From: an uncultured Butyricicoccus sp.
GTDB lineage: Bacteria > Bacillota > Clostridia > Oscillospirales > Butyricicoccaceae
Assembly (NCBI GenBank): GCA_934532985.1
Contig: CAKTAV010000005.1
Location: 62,001 to 126,000 of the forward strand
Direction of reading: 5' to 3'
Length of the DNA stretch: 64,000 bases
The notes under the pieces are model-generated. The model saw only the letters and a program-made list of their open reading frames with translations. It did not search any database and had not been told where the DNA came from. Below are positions 15,656 through 25,023 of the stretch, in pieces. Numbering within the stretch: the stretch's first letter is position 1; each line of letters starts with the position of its first letter. The position numbers were made by a program, and so were the translations under genes.

Positions 15656-16434
15656 CGGCTTACCTCCCGCATTTGTGCCAATAGAGCGGCTTTGTCCGCC
15701 GCACGCATCAGAACTTCTCCCATCAGAACGGCGTCCGCACCGATTTTTCGCAGTGCGGCAACGTCCTCCGGCGTCTTGACGCCGGACTCGGCGACGTACA
15801 GGCAGTCCTCCGGAATCAGATCGCGCAGGCGAGCGGCGTTGGAAAAATCTACCGAAAAATCCTTGAGATTTCGGTTGTTGACGCCGATGATTTTCGCTCC
15901 GGCATCCACAGCCGATTGGATTTCTATTTCGTCGTGCGTCTCGACCAGCGCGGACATGCCCAGCTCGTTACAGATACCGAGATAACGCTCGATGGTTTTG
16001 GTGTCCAAAATCGCACAGATGAGCAGAACCGCATCCGCACCCATACGCTTGGCCTGATAGATCTGATATTCGTCCACCGTGAAATCCTTACGGATCATCG
16101 GGGCGGAAACTTGCTCGCGAATATCGGTGAAAATTTCGTTGCTGCCCAGAAACCACTTGGGTTCGGTCAGGCAGGAGATGCAGTCCGCTCCGGCCTGCTC
16201 GTATTCGCGCGCGATGTCCAGATAGGGAAAGTTCTCGGAAATGATACCCTTGGAGGGGGAGGCCTTTTTAACCTCACAAATAAAGGACAGTCCGTCCTTG
16301 CGCAGCGCCTGCTCAAAGCAGAACGGTGTGCGGATGGGTGCTGTGCCGCGGGCGCAGGAGACGCACAGCATGTCCTGCTGCTTGTCGTGTTCCACGCGCT
16401 CGTGGGAGTAGGCGGCGAGTTCGTCTAAAATCAT
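15652..16434 (-). CDS. trpC: Indole-3-glycerol phosphate synthase
   Basis: The 260-aa enzyme closes the indole ring. ATG 16434 follows the trpD stop (16438-16436) by one base. Conserved signatures are FICEVKKASPSKG with the catalytic Lys, EQAGADCISCLTEPKWFLGS, and IRKDFTVDEYQIY with the second Lys. GVNNRNLKDFSVD and VAESGVKTPEDV close the barrel. Length is normal for the family. Confidence 0.97.
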   Translation of the reverse strand: MILDELAAYSHERVEHDKQQDMLCVSCARGTAPIRTPFCFEQALRKDGLSFICEVKKASPSKGIISENFPYLDIAREYEQAGADCISCLTEPKWFLGSNEIFTDIREQVSAPMIRKDFTVDEYQIYQAKRMGADAVLLICAILDTKTIERYLGICNELGMSALVETHDEIEIQSAVDAGAKIIGVNNRNLKDFSVDFSNAARLRDLIPEDCLYVAESGVKTPEDVAALRKIGADAVLMGEVLMRAADKAALLAQMREVSR

Positions 16435-16435
16435 A

Positions 16436-17461
16436 TTACTTTCCCTCGTTGCTGGCCTTTGCCAGCTCGTCAATCTTGGCGTATGCCTTGCCGGAGTCAA
16501 TCAGCTCGGCGGCGAGCGCCACGCCGTCGGCGATGCTGTCCGCCTTGCCCGCGATGTACAGAGCAGCGCCGGCGTTCATGAGTACAATGCTGCGCTTTGG
16601 ACCGCGCTCCTTGCCGCTGAGAATATCGCGCGTAATCTGCGCGTTTTCCTCCGCCGTGCCGCCGACAATATCGGATTTCTGTCCGCGGGTCAGGCCGAAG
16701 TCCTCCGGCTGAATCGTATAGGTTTTGTATTCGCCGCCGAAATCGCAGACGGTGGTCGGGGCGCTAATCGAAATTTCATCCAACTTATCCTGCCCGTAGA
16801 CGACCAGACCGCGCTTGACGCCGAGCTTGGTCAGAACGCGCGCCATCGGCTCGACGAGATATTCGTCGTAGACACCGAGCAGCTGATATTCCGGGCTTGC
16901 CGGATTGGTGATCGGACCGAGAATGTTGAATACCGTGCGGAAGCCCAGCTCCTTGCGAATCGCGCCGACGTATTTCATCGAGGAGTGATACTTCTGTGCG
17001 AACATGAAGCACGCGCCGACGTCGCGGAGCAGGCGGACGCAGTCCTCCGGGCTCTGCTGAAGATTGACGCCAAGCGCTTCCAGACAATCCGCCGCGCCGC
17101 TCTTGGAGGATGCCGCGCGGTTGCCGTGCTTGGCAACCCGAACGCCGCCCGCCGCCAGAACAAACAGCGACGTGGTGGAGATGTTAAAGCTGTGGGCACC
17201 GTCACCGCCTGTGCCGACGATTTCCAGACACTCCATGTCGCCGGTATCCACCGGCGTTGCGTGGCTGCGCATTGCGGCGGCGCAGCCGGAAATCTCATCA
17301 ATCGTCTCCGCCGTTGCGCTCTTGGTGGACAGGGCGGCGAGAAAAGCGGCGTTCTGAGTGGAGGTGGACTCGCCGCTCATGATTTCGTTCATCACCTGAT
17401 AGGCTTCGTCATAGGAAAGATCTTCCCGCTGTACAATCTTTGCAATCGCTTCTTTAATCAT
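16436..17461 (-). CDS. trpD: Anthranilate phosphoribosyltransferase
   Basis: The 341-aa enzyme transfers phosphoribose from PRPP to anthranilate. I use ATG 17461, preceded by AAAGGAG; a longer in-frame extension has no SD. The PRPP and Mg sites are visible: GTGGDGAHSFNIST and KHGNRAASSKSGAADCLEALG. The C-terminal domain is complete. The gene stands between trpG and trpC in the operon. Confidence 0.97.
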   Translation of the reverse strand: MIKEAIAKIVQREDLSYDEAYQVMNEIMSGESTSTQNAAFLAALSTKSATAETIDEISGCAAAMRSHATPVDTGDMECLEIVGTGGDGAHSFNISTTSLFVLAAGGVRVAKHGNRAASSKSGAADCLEALGVNLQQSPEDCVRLLRDVGACFMFAQKYHSSMKYVGAIRKELGFRTVFNILGPITNPASPEYQLLGVYDEYLVEPMARVLTKLGVKRGLVVYGQDKLDEISISAPTTVCDFGGEYKTYTIQPEDFGLTRGQKSDIVGGTAEENAQITRDILSGKERGPKRSIVLMNAGAALYIAGKADSIADGVALAAELIDSGKAYAKIDELAKASNEGK

Positions 17462-17502
17462 TGCTGTTTCTCCTTTACGATAATCCGTCAAACGGCATGT
17501 TC

Positions 17503-18069
17503 TTACATCGTGATGGAGAGGAAATTCTCCATCATAATCCGTCCGTCCGGGGTCAAAATGGATTCCGGATGGAACTGGAGACCGAAGATTTTTTTCTCCA
17601 GATTCATGACCGCCATGACCTCGCCGCCGGCGTCAGTGGAGACCACCTGAAGGGACTCCGGCAGATTGGTGCCGATCAGGGAGTGATAGCGGGCGACCTT
17701 GACGGTCTCTGGCAGTCCGGCGAAGATCGGACAGGAGAGGTCAAGCGTGACCTCGCTCTGCTTTCCATGCATCAGCTGCCTGGCGTGGGTGATGGTTCCG
17801 CCGAATACCTCGCAGATCGCCTGATGACCGAGGCAGACGCCGAGAATCGGGATTTTTCCGGCAAATTCGCGGATGACGTCCTCACAGACACCGGCGTCGC
17901 ACGGACGACCCGGACCGGGGGAGAGAAGAATGTGCGACGGCTGCAACGCGCGGATCTCGTCCAGCGTGATCTGGTCGTTGCGCACGACCTTGATGTCCGG
18001 CTGAATGCTGCCCGCCAGCTGGTAGACATTGTAGGAAAAGCTGTCGTAGTTATCAATCAGTAAAAGCAT
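17503..18069 (-). CDS. trpG: Anthranilate synthase glutaminase component
   Basis: This 188-aa class I amidotransferase supplies ammonia to TrpE. It begins MLLLIDNYDSFSYN, the family hallmark. It has the nucleophile in GVCLGHQAI and the oxyanion/LSPGPG loop, and QFHPESILTPDG holds the catalytic His and Glu. It is often shared with para-aminobenzoate synthesis. Here it is embedded in the trp operon directly after trpE (17-nt gap). Confidence 0.97.
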   Translation of the reverse strand: MLLLIDNYDSFSYNVYQLAGSIQPDIKVVRNDQITLDEIRALQPSHILLSPGPGRPCDAGVCEDVIREFAGKIPILGVCLGHQAICEVFGGTITHARQLMHGKQSEVTLDLSCPIFAGLPETVKVARYHSLIGTNLPESLQVVSTDAGGEVMAVMNLEKKIFGLQFHPESILTPDGRIMMENFLSITM

Positions 18070-18086
18070 GAAATCTCTCTCCTTTC

Positions 18087-19553
18087 TCAGTTCGCTTCGA
18101 CCTCGGCGGCATGCTCAATCGCGCTGATGACCGCTCCTGCCTTGTTCTGGGATTCGATGTACTCATTTTCCGGAACAGAATCAGCAACGATGCCGCCACC
18201 CGCCTGAATGCTGACGACGCCGTTTTTCTTGACCGCCATGCGGATGGCGATGCAGACATCGAGGTTTCCGGTGAAGTCTACATAGCCGAGCGCGCCGCCG
18301 TACACGCCGCGTCCGCACGGCTCCAGCTCCTCAATGATCTCGCAGGCGCGAATCTTCGGCGCACCGGACAGCGTACCGGCGGGGAGAAGCGTCGCAATCG
18401 CGTCAAACGCGTCATACTGCGGCAGAATATCGCCCTCTACCATAGAGCAGATGTGCATGATGCGCGAATAGCGGTGAATCATCATATACTCGGTCACATC
18501 GACAGAGTTGTACTGCGACAGCTTGCCGATGTCGTTGCGCCCGAGATCGACCAGCATGTTGTGCTCCGCCAGCTCCTTCTCGTCGCTCAGGAGATCGGCC
18601 TCCAGTGCGCGATCCTCCTCGTCGGTCTTGCCGCGCGGGCGGGAACCGGCAACCGGAAAGGTGACCAGACGGCCGTTTTGCAGCTTGACGAGGGTTTCCG
18701 GTGAGGTGGACATAATTTCAATATCGTCACAGCGGAGGTATACCATGTATGGTGATGGGTTGGTGGTACGCAGCACGCGGTAGGCGTTGAGCAGGCTGTG
18801 CTCGTACTTAGTCTCCCAGCGGCGGGAGAGGACGGCCTGAAAAATGTCGCCGTCGACAATATACTGCTTGGTCTTGTTGACGATGTCGCAGTATTGCTCT
18901 TTGGTCACATTGCAGTGGAATTCCGGCTTGTCGGTGATGCGCTCGCGCGGCAGCGGCATCGGGTCGCGGATCAGCGCGATGATCTTTTCCAGCTCGGCAC
19001 AGGCCGCGCCGTAGTTTTCCAGCAGATTGTCGGTTTCCAGATTGACCAAAATCGAAATTTTCTGATATAGGTGGTCGTAGGCGATGACGTTGTGAAACAG
19101 CATCAGGTCAAAGTCATCGGCGTCGCTCTCGCTGAGTTTCAGCGTTGGCTCGGCATATCCGATCATACGATAGGAGTAGTAGCCGACCAGACCGCCGGTA
19201 AAGGAAGGGAAGCCCGGAATTTTCGGGGCCTTGTATTTGCTCATGCACGCACGGAGCACCTGATAGGGATCATCCGTGGTGACGGATTCCGTCGTGCCGT
19301 CGGCGTATTCCGTCGTGACGACGTGGTCGCGGCAGACGATATGCAGAATTGGATCGTAGCCGAGGAAGGAGTAGCGCGCCCATTTTTCGCCGCCCTCCAC
19401 GCTTTCCAGCAGGAAATAGCGGTTGGATACCTGCGCGATTTTGCGCAGCAGGGTGATCGGCGTCGTGATGTCGGCATAAATTTCACGGCACAGTGGGACG
19501 ATGGAATACTCCTTAGCGTATTCCTGAATTTCTGCGGTGGATGGTTTTAACAT
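18087..19553 (-). CDS. trpE: Anthranilate synthase component I
   Basis: The 488-aa chorismate-utilising enzyme is the first step of the pathway. ATG 19553 lies behind AAAGGA. The N-terminal tryptophan feedback region contains LLES, and the C-terminal chorismate domain has SPSPYMVYLRCDD-like, GSRPRG, LSDEKELAEHNMLVDLGRND (20 residues) and AGTLSGAPKIRA. The acid residues of the last helix, GGGIVADSVPENEY, are also present. It follows a Trp-specific T-box, so expression is attenuated by charged tRNA-Trp. It is the first gene of the operon. Confidence 0.97.
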   Translation of the reverse strand: MLKPSTAEIQEYAKEYSIVPLCREIYADITTPITLLRKIAQVSNRYFLLESVEGGEKWARYSFLGYDPILHIVCRDHVVTTEYADGTTESVTTDDPYQVLRACMSKYKAPKIPGFPSFTGGLVGYYSYRMIGYAEPTLKLSESDADDFDLMLFHNVIAYDHLYQKISILVNLETDNLLENYGAACAELEKIIALIRDPMPLPRERITDKPEFHCNVTKEQYCDIVNKTKQYIVDGDIFQAVLSRRWETKYEHSLLNAYRVLRTTNPSPYMVYLRCDDIEIMSTSPETLVKLQNGRLVTFPVAGSRPRGKTDEEDRALEADLLSDEKELAEHNMLVDLGRNDIGKLSQYNSVDVTEYMMIHRYSRIMHICSMVEGDILPQYDAFDAIATLLPAGTLSGAPKIRACEIIEELEPCGRGVYGGALGYVDFTGNLDVCIAIRMAVKKNGVVSIQAGGGIVADSVPENEYIESQNKAGAVISAIEHAAEVEAN

Positions 19554-19584
19554 GGTGGTTCGTCCTTTCCGTGTGGAAATAGTG

Positions 19585-19875
19585 TGCGGGGCAATAAAAA
19601 AAGCCTTTATCCCCATCAAAAACAGGGACAAAAGCTACAAACTTCTGCGGTGCCACCCAAATTGCCGTAGTACGGCCACTCTCCACACACAAGCATGTGT
19701 GCCTCCGTGGTAACGGCGGAGGAAAACCGTCGGTGCCTACTGCTCCTTGCGGAGGTTCAGACCGCCCTCGCGAGTCCATTCAACCGGCAGGATTGCACTG
19801 TGATCTCACCGCCCACAGCTCTCTGAGGAAATCCAAACGTCCAGTTTACTTCTCTCGTTCACAGGTTTTGCTTAT
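19585..19875 (-). promoter_or_regulatory. T-box riboswitch (tryptophan) controlling trpEGDCFBA
   Basis: The minus-strand leader holds AGAGAAGTAA of Stem I, a specifier loop reading GAA-TGG-A (TGG at plus 19778-19776) and the T-box core GGGTGGCACCG (plus 19658-19648). A terminator then ends in GGCTTTTTTT at about 19595. The bulge UGGC complements an NCCA end with discriminator G, as in bacterial tRNA-Trp. Uncharged tRNA-Trp would stabilise the antiterminator and allow trp transcription. Confidence 0.93.
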
Positions 19876-19885
19876 TACCACAATC

Positions 19886-19915
19886 ATAGTAAACCCATAG
19901 GATGGACTCTGTCAA
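19886..19915 (-). promoter_or_regulatory. Promoter of the trp operon
   Basis: On the minus strand TTGACA (plus 19915-19910), 18-nt spacer, TACTAT (plus 19891-19886), immediately ahead of the T-box leader. Confidence 0.6.
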
Positions 19916-20112
19916 GAAAAAATTAAAAATTTTGCGGAAAAGAGAAAAAAGAAACATGCGGAGAAATGCACGAAATAGCGCGGAGGAGAGGAACAGAAAT
20001 GCGCAGGAGAGAGACGGCAAAAAGATCTTGTCAAAATTACTGATTTCTTTACAAAAAGCGGGGAAAAGACTGAACAAGACGTTAAAATGTTGTGAGTATC
20101 CGCGAAAGAGAG

Positions 20113-20140
20113 TTGAAAAATGACGGTATTGTGATATAAT
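20113..20140 (+). promoter_or_regulatory. Promoter of glycogen phosphorylase
   Basis: TTGAAA (20113-20118), 16-nt spacer, TATAAT (20135-20140). The leader to the start codon is about 180 nt; I see no known riboswitch in it. The AT-rich span 19916-20112 holds only poorly supported short frames. Confidence 0.65.
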
Positions 20141-20326
20141 AGCAACGTTGTATTCTGCGCATACTGTGCTATCTCAATTGAGAATGATGTGCGGAATGTG
20201 GCATGTGTCCGCTGGTGAGAAAGGGCGGCACATTCGCATGGCGTGCCAAAAACGCCGGGGTTTTGCCGACATGTGGAAAATCTTGGTGTCCGGATTGCGC
20301 CGTTTTAGCATGAGAAATGGAGAAAG

Positions 20327-22729
20327 GTGGCTAAGAAAAGCATGAATCTGAAGCTGGATTCACTGCTCCCTACGATGGAGGAGTATCTGAAGAGTGACCG
20401 CAGAAAGGATCTGCATGAGGCCAATGCGCAGGATATTCACCACGCGTTGTCCAAGGCGATCATGGCGGGTATTGCTGATGACTGGAAGGAGAGCATTGCG
20501 CTGCACAATGAGGCGAGACATGCGTATTACATGTCCGCAGAGTTCCTGATTGGTCGTGCGATTTACAACAATCTGCTGTGCCTCGGCATCTACGACGACG
20601 TAGAAAAGCTGTTTGAGGAGCACGGACTTGACCTGAACATGATGGAAGAGGTAGAGGACGCGTCTCTGGGTAACGGCGGTCTCGGTCGTCTGGCGGCATG
20701 TTTCTTGGATTCGGCGGCAACGCAGGATCTTCCGCTGGATGGCTACGGTATCCGCTACCGCTACGGTCTGTTTAAGCAGTACATCCAGAATGGCTTCCAG
20801 ATGGAGACAGCGGACGACTGGACGCGCTATGGCGATCCGTGGAGCATTCGCTATGATTCGCTGGCGGTTAACGTCAAGTTTGCGGACCAGACCATTCGTG
20901 CCGTGCCGTATGACATGCCGGTCATTGGCTATAAGACCAAGAACATCGGCACACTGCGCCTGTGGCAGGCAGAGTCGCTCAGCTCCTTTGATTTTAATGA
21001 GTTTAACGAACAGCACTATGATGCATCGGTACGTGAGAAGAACCGTGCTGAGGACATCTCCCGCGTTCTGTACCCGAACGATTCCACGGATGAGGGCAAG
21101 AAGCTGCGCCTGAAACAGCAGTACTTCTTCTGCTCGGCGTCTCTGCAGGATATGATCCGCAAGTTTAAGGAAACTCACGGTTCGGACTTCAGCCGCTTTG
21201 CGGACTTCAACGCAATTCAGCTAAACGACACTCATCCGGTTATCTCGATTCCGGAGCTGGTTCGCCTGCTGACCACCTATGAGGGCGTGGAATTCAACGA
21301 CGCCGTTCATATCGCGCAGAAGACCTTTGCGTACACCAACCACACGGTTCTGCCGGAGGCGCTGGAGAAGTGGAGCAAGCATCTACTGGTTGCGGTTATT
21401 CCGGACGTCTATGCGATTATCGAGCGCATCAACAATATGTTTATCGACGAGCTGTCGCAGCAGAATCGCTCGGCGGACTTTATCCAGAGCGTACAGATCA
21501 TCAAGCACGATCAGGTACACATGGCTAACTTGGCGATGTACGGTTCGAGCTACGTCAACGGCGTTGCTGAGATTCACACCGAAATCCTGAAGAAGGAGAC
21601 GCTGCACAGCTTCTACGAGATCTGGCCGGAGCGCTTCCAGAACAAGACCAACGGCGTTACGCCGCGCCGCTGGCTGGCGATGAACAACCGCGAGCTGGCC
21701 GCTCTGCTGACCCGTCTGCTGGGTTCGGACGCGTGGGTTACCGACCTGACCCAGCTCAAGAAGCTGGAAAAGTACGGCGACGACAAGAAGGTTCTGGACG
21801 AATTCTTACAGATCAAGCATAAGAAAAAGCGCCAGCTGAGTCTGTTTATGCTCAAGCATGACGGTACGGCGCCGATCAAGGGATCGATTTACGACATCCA
21901 GATCAAGCGCCTGCACGAGTATAAGCGTCAGCTGCTCAACGCGCTGTCGATTCTGTATATCTACTTCGGTCTGAAGGACGGCTCGATTCAGGATTTCCAT
22001 CCGACGACCTTTATCTTCGGCGCGAAGGCAGCGCCGGGCTACGTCCGCGCCAAGGGCATTATCAAGCTGATTAACGAGATTGCCCGCGTCGTAGAGGAGG
22101 ACTCCGAGGTGCGCGACAAGATCCGTGTTATTTTCGCGGCAAACTACAACGTATCCTACGGCGAGAAGCTGTTCGCGGCGGCAAACGTATCCGAGCAGAT
22201 TTCGACCGCCGGTAAGGAAGCATCCGGCACCGGCAACATGAAGTTCATGATGAACGGTGCGGTTACGCTGGGTACGCTGGACGGTGCAAACGTCGAGATC
22301 TTCCAGGAGGCTGGCGAGGAGAACAACTATCGCTTCGGCGGCACGGTAGAGGATCTGGACTATCAGCAGCACCACGATTATATCCCGTATAACATTTACA
22401 ACAATGACCCGAAGATCAAGCGCGTTCTGGAATCGCTGGTCAACGGTATGCTGGATGACGGCGGCACGGGCGTGTTCCGTGAGCTGTATGATTCGCTGAT
22501 CCACAAGGTGGACTGGGGACAGGTTCATCCGGATCAGTACTATGTTCTGTATGATTTCATGAGCTATGTGGAGGCAAAGCTCCGCTATAACCGTGATTAT
22601 AAGGACACCTATGCGTTCGCCAAGAAGTGCTGGATTAACATTTGCAACTCCGGCAAGTTCTCGTCCGACCGCACCATCCGCGACTACGCAAACGAGATTT
22701 GGCATATTGACCCGATCGAGTTTGAATAA
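20327..22729 (+). CDS. glgP: Glycogen/starch phosphorylase
   Basis: The 800-aa PLP enzyme releases glucose-1-phosphate from alpha-glucans. I take GTG 20327 (MAKKSMNLK) with GGAG upstream; ATG 20342 is an alternative. The GT35 fold is complete. AYYMSAEFLIGRA and DASLGNGGLGRLAACFLDS lie near the N-terminus, NDTHPVISIPELVR and VNGVAEIHTEIL in the middle. EASGTGNMKFMMNGA at the end holds the PLP lysine K639. Length is typical. No other glycogen gene is nearby. It is preceded by its own promoter and followed after 64 nt by an acyltransferase gene. Confidence 0.97.
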   Translation: MAKKSMNLKLDSLLPTMEEYLKSDRRKDLHEANAQDIHHALSKAIMAGIADDWKESIALHNEARHAYYMSAEFLIGRAIYNNLLCLGIYDDVEKLFEEHGLDLNMMEEVEDASLGNGGLGRLAACFLDSAATQDLPLDGYGIRYRYGLFKQYIQNGFQMETADDWTRYGDPWSIRYDSLAVNVKFADQTIRAVPYDMPVIGYKTKNIGTLRLWQAESLSSFDFNEFNEQHYDASVREKNRAEDISRVLYPNDSTDEGKKLRLKQQYFFCSASLQDMIRKFKETHGSDFSRFADFNAIQLNDTHPVISIPELVRLLTTYEGVEFNDAVHIAQKTFAYTNHTVLPEALEKWSKHLLVAVIPDVYAIIERINNMFIDELSQQNRSADFIQSVQIIKHDQVHMANLAMYGSSYVNGVAEIHTEILKKETLHSFYEIWPERFQNKTNGVTPRRWLAMNNRELAALLTRLLGSDAWVTDLTQLKKLEKYGDDKKVLDEFLQIKHKKKRQLSLFMLKHDGTAPIKGSIYDIQIKRLHEYKRQLLNALSILYIYFGLKDGSIQDFHPTTFIFGAKAAPGYVRAKGIIKLINEIARVVEEDSEVRDKIRVIFAANYNVSYGEKLFAAANVSEQISTAGKEASGTGNMKFMMNGAVTLGTLDGANVEIFQEAGEENNYRFGGTVEDLDYQQHHDYIPYNIYNNDPKIKRVLESLVNGMLDDGGTGVFRELYDSLIHKVDWGQVHPDQYYVLYDFMSYVEAKLRYNRDYKDTYAFAKKCWINICNSGKFSSDRTIRDYANEIWHIDPIEFE

Positions 22730-22793
22730 TGCGGAAATCTATTGATGAATGAACAGGACGGCGCAGTATCCCTAGGATGCTGCGTCGGCTGCT

Positions 22794-23930
22794 GTGAATG
22801 GTGAGACTATGGTTTGTGCAGAAAATGAGACATGTGTGATGGAAGGAGCGGCGGTAAGCGCTCCGATTGTGGTAGAAAATGGGAAGGAAGCCAGCCCGGC
22901 CAAAAAGAACTTCGACGCCATTGATATCTGCAAGCTGATTGCGGCGCTGTTTGTTGTCGGAATTCACGCAGGGCCGCTGGATTCGTTTAATTCTTTGGCG
23001 AATTATGCCGTATTTGAGTGTCTCTCGCGGTTTGCCGTGCCATTTTTCTTTGTGTCCTCCGCCTTCTTCTTTTTTCGCGGCGGCGTGGACGGCAAAAAGC
23101 TCAAGCACTATGAGCAGCGGATGCTGATTCTGTATGCCATTTGGTATGTGCTGGCATTTCCGGTTACCTTTATGCGCAAGTACTCGGTTTTCTTTACGGA
23201 ATATGATCTGCCGATAGCGATTTGGAAGTCCGTGCGCGGTCTGCTGTTCGCGTCCAGCTTCCGCGGCTCGTGGTTTCTTGCCGGCTCCATGTTCTGTGCG
23301 GCGGTGATTTATTTCCTGAGCAAAAAGCTTAAGACCGAGCAGATCATGAAAATCGGCGTCGTATTTTACGCGTTTTGTGTGCTGACCAGCACCTACGGTA
23401 ATTTGATTTACTGGGCGGGCTTCGGCGATATTTACGACAAATTCCTGTTTTATTTTGCGCATCCGTATACCAGCATCATCACGGGTCTGCTGTATTTTAC
23501 CATCGGCAAGTATTTTGCCGAGCATGAGCAGGAGTTTGTGAACAGGGACACACGGCAGTATGCACTGCTCAGTCTGATTACCCTGCTGGCGATGTTCGCC
23601 GAGGGCATGCTTGCCAAGCGGCTGGGACTGGTTGTGTCGTCGGATTGCCTGATTCTGCTGATTCCGAATGTCTGGTGTCTGATGACGCTGGTGCTCAGCG
23701 CGCAGGTGCATTTTAAGCACGTCAAGGAAATTCGCGCCAGCGGCGTGATCGTGTTCTTCGCGCATTTCAGCGTGCTGTATGGCTTTGAGCTGCTGGATAA
23801 ATACACCGGACTACATGTGGATACGCTGACACGGTATCTCCTCATTCTGTTGATTTCGTTCAGCTTTGCGCACTTTGTTTTGAAGATGGAAAACAAGGAG
23901 CATTGGGGATGGATGAAATATCTGCACTAA
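22794..23930 (+). CDS. Acyltransferase-3 family membrane protein
   Basis: The 378-aa protein has about ten membrane helices. It opens, after a 40-residue charged leader, with FDAIDICKLIAALFVVGIHA. This is the acyltransferase-3 (OafA/WecH-like) signature, with the conserved His after the first helix. SRFAVPFFFVSSAFFFFRG follows as second signature. These enzymes O-acylate cell-surface sugars or lipids at the membrane. The start is uncertain (GTG 22794 or ATG 22809) because neither has a strong SD. It ends before a clear terminator; the acceptor is unknown. Confidence 0.85.
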   Translation: MNGETMVCAENETCVMEGAAVSAPIVVENGKEASPAKKNFDAIDICKLIAALFVVGIHAGPLDSFNSLANYAVFECLSRFAVPFFFVSSAFFFFRGGVDGKKLKHYEQRMLILYAIWYVLAFPVTFMRKYSVFFTEYDLPIAIWKSVRGLLFASSFRGSWFLAGSMFCAAVIYFLSKKLKTEQIMKIGVVFYAFCVLTSTYGNLIYWAGFGDIYDKFLFYFAHPYTSIITGLLYFTIGKYFAEHEQEFVNRDTRQYALLSLITLLAMFAEGMLAKRLGLVVSSDCLILLIPNVWCLMTLVLSAQVHFKHVKEIRASGVIVFFAHFSVLYGFELLDKYTGLHVDTLTRYLLILLISFSFAHFVLKMENKEHWGWMKYLH

Positions 23931-23948
23931 ATACAATAGAATAATCAC

Positions 23949-23990
23949 AAAGGCTGTCGGTGAATTGGAATTCATCGACAGCCTTTTTCT
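23949..23990. terminator. Terminator between acyltransferase and HxlR gene
   Basis: AAAGGCTGTCGGTGAA, short loop, TTCATCGACAGCCTTTTTCT: a strong stem with a T-run on plus. Confidence 0.85.
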
Positions 23991-24062
23991 CCTTTAGCGG
24001 TAATCGCATTTTTGGCACTGGATCATGCTGTTTCGCCAATCCTCTTTGTGAAATGCACCGGC

Positions 24063-24368
24063 TCACTGACAGATGCTTTGCAGAATGGGAACAACGGAAG
24101 CACCCTTGTCGGACAAACGGTATTCAACGCGCGGCGGAATTTCGTCGTAAGTCTTGCGCGACACGATGTCGTTGGAGATCAGCTCCTTGAGCGTGGCGGA
24201 CAGTACCGCGTCGGTGATGTTGCCCATTTCCTTGCGCAGCTCGCTGTAGCGGAGTACCTCTTTGCTGGCGAGGACGCAGATAATGCGGGATTTCCACTTG
24301 CCGCCGAACAGCTCCAGCCCGTATTCGAGCGGACAGCGGATGTCTTTTTCTAATTTGTGCTGATACAA
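24063..24368 (-). CDS. HxlR-family winged-helix regulator
   Basis: The 101-aa protein has the HxlR pattern: CPLEYGLELFGGKWKSRIIC at the N-terminus with the sensor Cys early, YSELRKEMGNITDAVLSATLKEL as recognition region and PRVEYRLSDKGASVVPIL as wing. Such proteins often sense quinones, aldehydes or oxidants through the Cys. It is divergent from a PNPOx-like flavoprotein gene with a palindromic site between (24423-24453), so it most likely controls both. Confidence 0.93.
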   Translation of the reverse strand: MYQHKLEKDIRCPLEYGLELFGGKWKSRIICVLASKEVLRYSELRKEMGNITDAVLSATLKELISNDIVSRKTYDEIPPRVEYRLSDKGASVVPILQSICQ

Positions 24369-24422
24369 GGTAATGACCTCCGGTATGCTTTTTCTCTATT
24401 GTATCATAGCAACCGACAAATG

Positions 24423-24453
24423 CATAGTTACTATGAAATTTAATAGTGACTTA
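24423..24453. promoter_or_regulatory. Probable HxlR operator in the divergent region
   Basis: CATAGTTACTATG (24423-24435) is a near-perfect palindrome. A related AATAGTGACTTA lies at 24442-24453, with centres about 18-19 nt apart. They lie between hxlR (minus) and the flavoprotein gene (plus). Function is inference from position and symmetry. Confidence 0.5.
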
Positions 24454-24543
24454 TAAATTTCTCCATATCTTCCACGGCGCGAGTTTCTGCGATAAAATGA
24501 AGCCACAGAAAACAAAGCAGCATGCAAACAGGAGGTTTTTATC

Positions 24544-24930
24544 ATGAATGACAGCGTAAAGAACGTATTGCAGAACAATCTTTGGTATCTGGCAACCTGC
24601 GACGAAGAGCCAAATGCGGTTCCGGTTGCGTTCAAGGATATCAGCGAGGACGGCAAGCTGCTGGTTGGCGACGTGTTCCTGGAGACCACGCTCAAGAACA
24701 TCCGTGCCAACGGCAAAATTGCCGTATCGGTGTGCGACGGCACGACGATGGAAGGTTACCAGATCAAGGGCACGGCGGAGTACGTGACCGAAGGCCCGAT
24801 TGTAGAGGCCTTTGCCAAGGCGGTAGAGAGCATGTTCCAGGGAGCAGTGACCGCAAAGGGTGCGCTGATTATCACGCCGGAGCGCACGATCGTGACGACG
24901 CCGGGCGCCGACAACAAGAAGGAACTGTAA
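24544..24930 (+). CDS. Pyridoxamine 5'-phosphate oxidase-like flavin-binding protein
   Basis: This 128-aa split-barrel protein has NLWYLATCDEEPNAVPVAFK at its N-terminus and NIRANGKIAVSVCDGTTMEGYQIKGTAEYV in its middle (two segments here), matching the small PNPOx-like family that binds FMN or F420-like cofactors. AGGAGG precedes the ATG closely. It is divergent from hxlR, suggesting induction by a reactive electrophile or oxidant. The precise substrate is unknown. A bidirectional terminator follows. Confidence 0.85.
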   Translation: MNDSVKNVLQNNLWYLATCDEEPNAVPVAFKDISEDGKLLVGDVFLETTLKNIRANGKIAVSVCDGTTMEGYQIKGTAEYVTEGPIVEAFAKAVESMFQGAVTAKGALIITPERTIVTTPGADNKKEL

Positions 24931-24955
24931 TATATATATAGGATGCAGCAGCAAA

Positions 24956-25008
24956 CAACGCTCCTGCCAAAGGGATTTCCCTCTGGTCAGGAGCGTTGAC
25001 CTTTTTGT
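24956..25008. terminator. Bidirectional terminator
   Basis: CAACGCTCCTG...CAGGAGCGTTG forms an 11-bp stem enclosing an inner AAAGGGATTTCCCT hairpin. CCTTTTTG follows on plus. It separates two convergent genes. Confidence 0.8.
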
Positions 25009-25023
25009 GAGTATCGCATTGAG

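Noticed and set aside
19902..20123. A 73-codon Lys/Arg-rich frame between the T-box and glgP
   Set aside because: No SD, extreme Lys/Arg/Asn composition from AT-rich DNA, and it runs through the glgP promoter region.
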